DNA from: Tidjanibacter sp.
Lineage (GTDB): Bacteria; Bacteroidota; Bacteroidia; Bacteroidales; Rikenellaceae
Reading direction: 5' to 3'
NCBI GenBank assembly: GCA_017379955.1
Contig: JAFNVE010000068.1
Coordinates: 1 to 8,753 of the forward strand
DNA: 8,753 bases
This document shows, piece after piece, positions 6,393 to 8,753 of this stretch. Below the pieces are notes generated by a model. The model was not told the origin of the DNA, made no database searches, and saw only the letters and a program-made list of their open reading frames with translations. Every line of letters starts with the position of its first letter. The first letter of the stretch is position 1. The translations under genes were made by a program, and so were the position numbers.

Positions 6393-6920
6393 CTAAGCCT
6401 CCTCTGCGGGAGCCTCAGCCTCAGCCTCCTCAGCAGCAGCGGCAGCAGCAGCCTCAGCGGCAGCAGCACGCTTAGCCTCAACAGCCTTAGCCTTAGCCTC
6501 GTTAACCTTAGCCTCCTCAGCCAAGCGAGCCTTAGCGGCAGCAGCCTTGTCGCCTGCAATCTTGTTGGTCTTGGCAGCGATGCGGCCCTCTTTCTCACCC
6601 ATCCACTTAGCGAACTTAGCCTCAGCAGCAGCCTCATCGAATGCGCCCTTAGCTACACCACCAAGGAGGTGTTTCTTGTACAATACACCCTTATACGAGA
6701 GGATTGCACGACAAGTATCAGTGGGTTGTGCGCCTTTCTGCAACCAATCCAGAGCTTTGTCAAAGTTCAGGTCGATTGTGGCAGGATTGGTGTTGGGATT
6801 GTAAGTACCAATCTTCTCGATAAATTTACCATCACGTGGCGCCCTGCCGTCTGCAACAACGATATGATAGAAAGCATAACCTTTCTTACCGTGTCTTGCC
6901 AATCTGATTTTTACAGACAT
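6393..6920 (-). CDS. rpsP: small-subunit ribosomal protein bS16 with long Ala-rich C-terminal extension
   Basis: Residues 1-82 are the bS16 core: [20 protein letters not shown] at the N terminus, then [22 protein letters not shown] and [20 protein letters not shown]. It binds 16S rRNA and is needed for 30S assembly. The protein is 175 residues, about twice the E. coli length. Residues ~90-175 are an Ala/Lys/Glu-rich predicted helix, basic in its first part and ending in a poly-Ala stretch and an acidic [12 protein letters not shown] tail. Long tails on bS16 are known in Bacteroidota; their role is unclear to me. The tail is encoded by repetitive GCT/GCC/GAG triplets. Two TAG stops lie in tandem (6395-6393 and 6392-6390). 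It is the first gene of the rpsP-rimM operon. Confidence 0.96.
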   Translation of the reverse strand: MSVKIRLARHGKKGYAFYHIVVADGRAPRDGKFIEKIGTYNPNTNPATIDLNFDKALDWLQKGAQPTDTCRAILSYKGVLYKKHLLGGVAKGAFDEAAAEAKFAKWMGEKEGRIAAKTNKIAGDKAAAAKARLAEEAKVNEAKAKAVEAKRAAAAEAAAAAAAEEAEAEAPAEEA

Positions 6921-7006
6921 TTTCTTAGCGTTTTATAAATTAATAATTTGTTGATTACAAGGGTTTTGCCCCTGACTTTCCGTATGTCTCCACACGAAAT
7001 AGCCCG

Positions 7007-7037
7007 CAAATATAATCACTTTTTCCGTGACTCACAA
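7007..7037 (-). promoter_or_regulatory. rpsP-rimM operon promoter
   Basis: Minus strand: TTG (7037-7035), 20 nt, TATATTTG (7014-7007). The start would be near 7000, giving a leader of about 80 nt before the rpsP ATG at 6920. The leader has one small stem (AGGG 6960-6963 with CCCT 6970-6973), too weak to call a regulatory structure. Confidence 0.6.
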
Positions 7038-7097
7038 TATTTTACCGTTTTTTTTCACAATCAGCATAGTACAACCCGAGAAATACAAAATTAGTAT

Positions 7098-7105
7098 TAC
7101 CTTTG
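7098..7105 (+). promoter_or_regulatory. -7 element for the BACON lipoprotein gene
   Basis: TACCTTTG matches TAnnTTTG and lies 31 bp upstream of the ATG at 7137. No clear TTG is found 19-21 bp further upstream, so the promoter is incomplete by consensus and may need an activator or be weak. Confidence 0.45.
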
Positions 7106-7136
7106 TCTTATTGGATTAAACGAATCATTAGCCCCT

Positions 7137-8753
7137 ATGAGAAATTTTTTGAGCAAAATCTGTCTGATGGCTGCAACCGTTTTGGCCATCGCGTGCACTC
7201 CCAAGGAGGAGGCCGACAAAATTAGCATATCCGCTTTCGAGTATACATTTTCTGCCGATGGAGGCAACCTATCGCTCACACTATCAGCCAACAAGCCGTG
7301 GAGCGTAAAGGCTACCAAGGGTGGTGAGTGGCTCAGAGTGAATAAAACGATGGGCAATGAAGCAAGTGATGTTGAGATTATCATTACAGCACTTGCCAAC
7401 GACAGCGACGCAGCGCGCTCCGGCGAAGTAACCTTCACCGCAGGCGCAGCCTCGGAGGTATTGAAACTCAACCAGGTAGCCCCCGATGCACCCGCACCAG
7501 CCTATATCACAATCGAGAAAAAGAGTTTCGACATTAAGGTTGAGGGTGGCGAGTTAGAGATTCCTTTTAGCACCAACTACCCGTGGAGTGGTGAGGTTAT
7601 CGAGGGCAGTGATTGGTTGTCGTTCGTAACCCCATCGGGAGAGTTTGGCGATGCCGTTGCCACAATCAAGGCAGTTCTCAACCACACCCCCGCAACCCGC
7701 ACTGGAAAGATAAGGTTGTCGGCTGCCGAGGCGAAGGCGGAGATTACTATCACCCAGGAGGGTCTGGTAAATAGTTATGCGATAAATGGCGTTGTTAAGA
7801 AGTTCGGCTCGATTGGTGCTGCCCGAGTTGGCGACAACTATTGCATAGTGGCTTCGCTCACCCAGGGCTACGAGAGTTATGACGAGATTGCCGAGAACGA
7901 TATCGACTTCTTCACCGGCATCGTACCCCTGCTCAATGGCAAGGAGTTCGACATAATGGGCGATGGCGAAAACTACACAATCATCTCCAACCTTGATGGT
8001 GCATATCTGGAAACCGTAGCACGCGAACTTACCGACGAGGTGAAGTCGGGCAAGGTATGTTTTACCGTGGCCGATGGCCGTGCAACACTTGCCGAGAGCA
8101 TTGTGCTTAAAGACGGCACAACGCTGGCAGTAGGCATTGATATTGAGGCAAATATCGCAAGCAACGAGAACATCATCACCCGAGGCGACGAGGAGAAGCC
8201 CCTGCGCACCCTCTTCTACAACAACGACGAGGACGACTATCTCGGCCTTTACCTCACCCCCGCTGGTGTGGATTATTTCTCGGAGTTAGAGATTGTGACT
8301 TGGTATCTCTACCTCTTGGCCGACAGGTCGCTTTTTGCTGATGGCTCGTTTGACCTCTCCGATGTGAGTGCAGACAAGATATTCTACTTCGGTATGGTTG
8401 ACAACCAGGACGAGGATAACTCGTTTGACGTCGATATGGAGAATATGGGCGGCGCAAGTGGCAACGTAACTATCGAGGATAAGGGCAATGGCGACTATTT
8501 TGTGAATTTCTCCATTGTGCACAACGGCACACTCTATACCGCCAATTTTGAGGGCACCGGCATTGACTATGCTACCGAGCCTCCTGCCAAGGATACAAAT
8601 TACATCAAGTCGGGCAACCAGAAATATGCACTTGATTCGCAGGCCGTGCTCACCAAGGGCGAGAGTGTGTGGAGTGTAGAGTTTGAGGTGGTCGACAATG
8701 GTAAGAGTGTGGTAATCACCGCACCTAAGGGGTGCTTCGATGGCAACGCACGA
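7137..8753 (+). CDS. BACON-domain surface lipoprotein, C-terminal end missing (runs off right edge)
   Basis: Open for 539 codons to the right edge with no stop. Residues 1-19 are a lipoprotein signal peptide ending LAIA before Cys20. The acidic stretch soon after (TPKEEAD) resembles a Bacteroidota lipoprotein export signal, so surface exposure is likely. Two BACON-like immunoglobulin-type domains follow, at about 29-115 and 122-209. Each has the hallmark N-x-PW start (NKPW 52-55, NYPW 147-150) and a W-L pair (EWL 64-66, DWL 159-161), ending in LNQ or ITQ. BACON domains are thought to bind glycans or mucin or to act as spacers. Residues ~210-539 are beta-rich and Asp/Gly-rich, with no family I recognise and no catalytic motif. 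No SusC/SusD pair is visible, so a role in polysaccharide uptake is not shown. Confidence 0.88.
   Translation, partial: MRNFLSKICLMAATVLAIACTPKEEADKISISAFEYTFSADGGNLSLTLSANKPWSVKATKGGEWLRVNKTMGNEASDVEIIITALANDSDAARSGEVTFTAGAASEVLKLNQVAPDAPAPAYITIEKKSFDIKVEGGELEIPFSTNYPWSGEVIEGSDWLSFVTPSGEFGDAVATIKAVLNHTPATRTGKIRLSAAEAKAEITITQEGLVNSYAINGVVKKFGSIGAARVGDNYCIVASLTQGYESYDEIAENDIDFFTGIVPLLNGKEFDIMGDGENYTIISNLDGAYLETVARELTDEVKSGKVCFTVADGRATLAESIVLKDGTTLAVGIDIEANIASNENIITRGDEEKPLRTLFYNNDEDDYLGLYLTPAGVDYFSELEIVTWYLYLLADRSLFADGSFDLSDVSADKIFYFGMVDNQDEDNSFDVDMENMGGASGNVTIEDKGNGDYFVNFSIVHNGTLYTANFEGTGIDYATEPPAKDTNYIKSGNQKYALDSQAVLTKGESVWSVEFEVVDNGKSVVITAPKGCFDGNAR

Noticed and set aside
6377..6637. Leu/Arg-rich 86-residue open frame on the minus strand
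   Set aside because: A frame-shifted reading of the repetitive Ala-rich tail of rpsP.

Overview
The window looks like chromosomal DNA from a Bacteroidota gut-type bacterium, most likely order Bacteroidales and possibly Alistipes or a relative. This rests on three things. The promoters match the Bacteroidota pattern (TTG or TTTG, about 20 bp, then TAnnTTTG). There is a BACON-type surface lipoprotein and a membrane-anchored LytTR regulator. The ribosomal protein bS16 carries a long Ala/Glu/Lys tail. The genus is a guess. Base composition is near even, and I see no phage, insertion sequence, CRISPR or tRNA gene.

Layout from left to right. (1) Positions 1-983, minus strand: an alpha/beta-hydrolase-fold protein whose C-terminal end lies outside the window. 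(2) 984-1392: a gene-free divergent control region. It holds a well-matched minus-strand promoter, a ~200-nt leader with interleaved inverted repeats, and the plus-strand promoter of the next gene with a palindrome and a repeated GGGGTGAA-type motif. (3) 1393-2514, plus: a four-helix membrane protein with a LytTR DNA-binding domain and a very Arg/Lys-rich N terminus. (4) 2515-2864: a gene-free stretch holding 9-bp repeats in inverted arrangement (also a G-quadruplex-type motif), a strong bidirectional terminator and a REP-like palindrome. (5) 2865-4634, minus: argS. (6) 4765-5793, plus: dusB, with its promoter back to back with that of argS. (7) 5850-6920, minus: rpsP-rimM, meeting dusB at a shared terminator hairpin. 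(8) 7137 to the right edge, plus: a lipoprotein with two BACON-like domains, C-terminally incomplete.

The central block (argS, dusB, rpsP, rimM) is translation housekeeping: arginine charging of tRNA, tRNA dihydrouridine modification, a small-subunit ribosomal protein and its 30S maturation factor. The flanking genes (hydrolase, LytTR regulator, lipoprotein) are accessory genes with no visible functional link to each other. I did not find a convincing new multi-gene system. The less ordinary material is non-coding: the structured leader at 984-1190, the repeat/palindrome cluster at the LytTR promoter, and the repeat array at 2574-2670. All pairings and promoter matches were read by eye, without folding or database searches.
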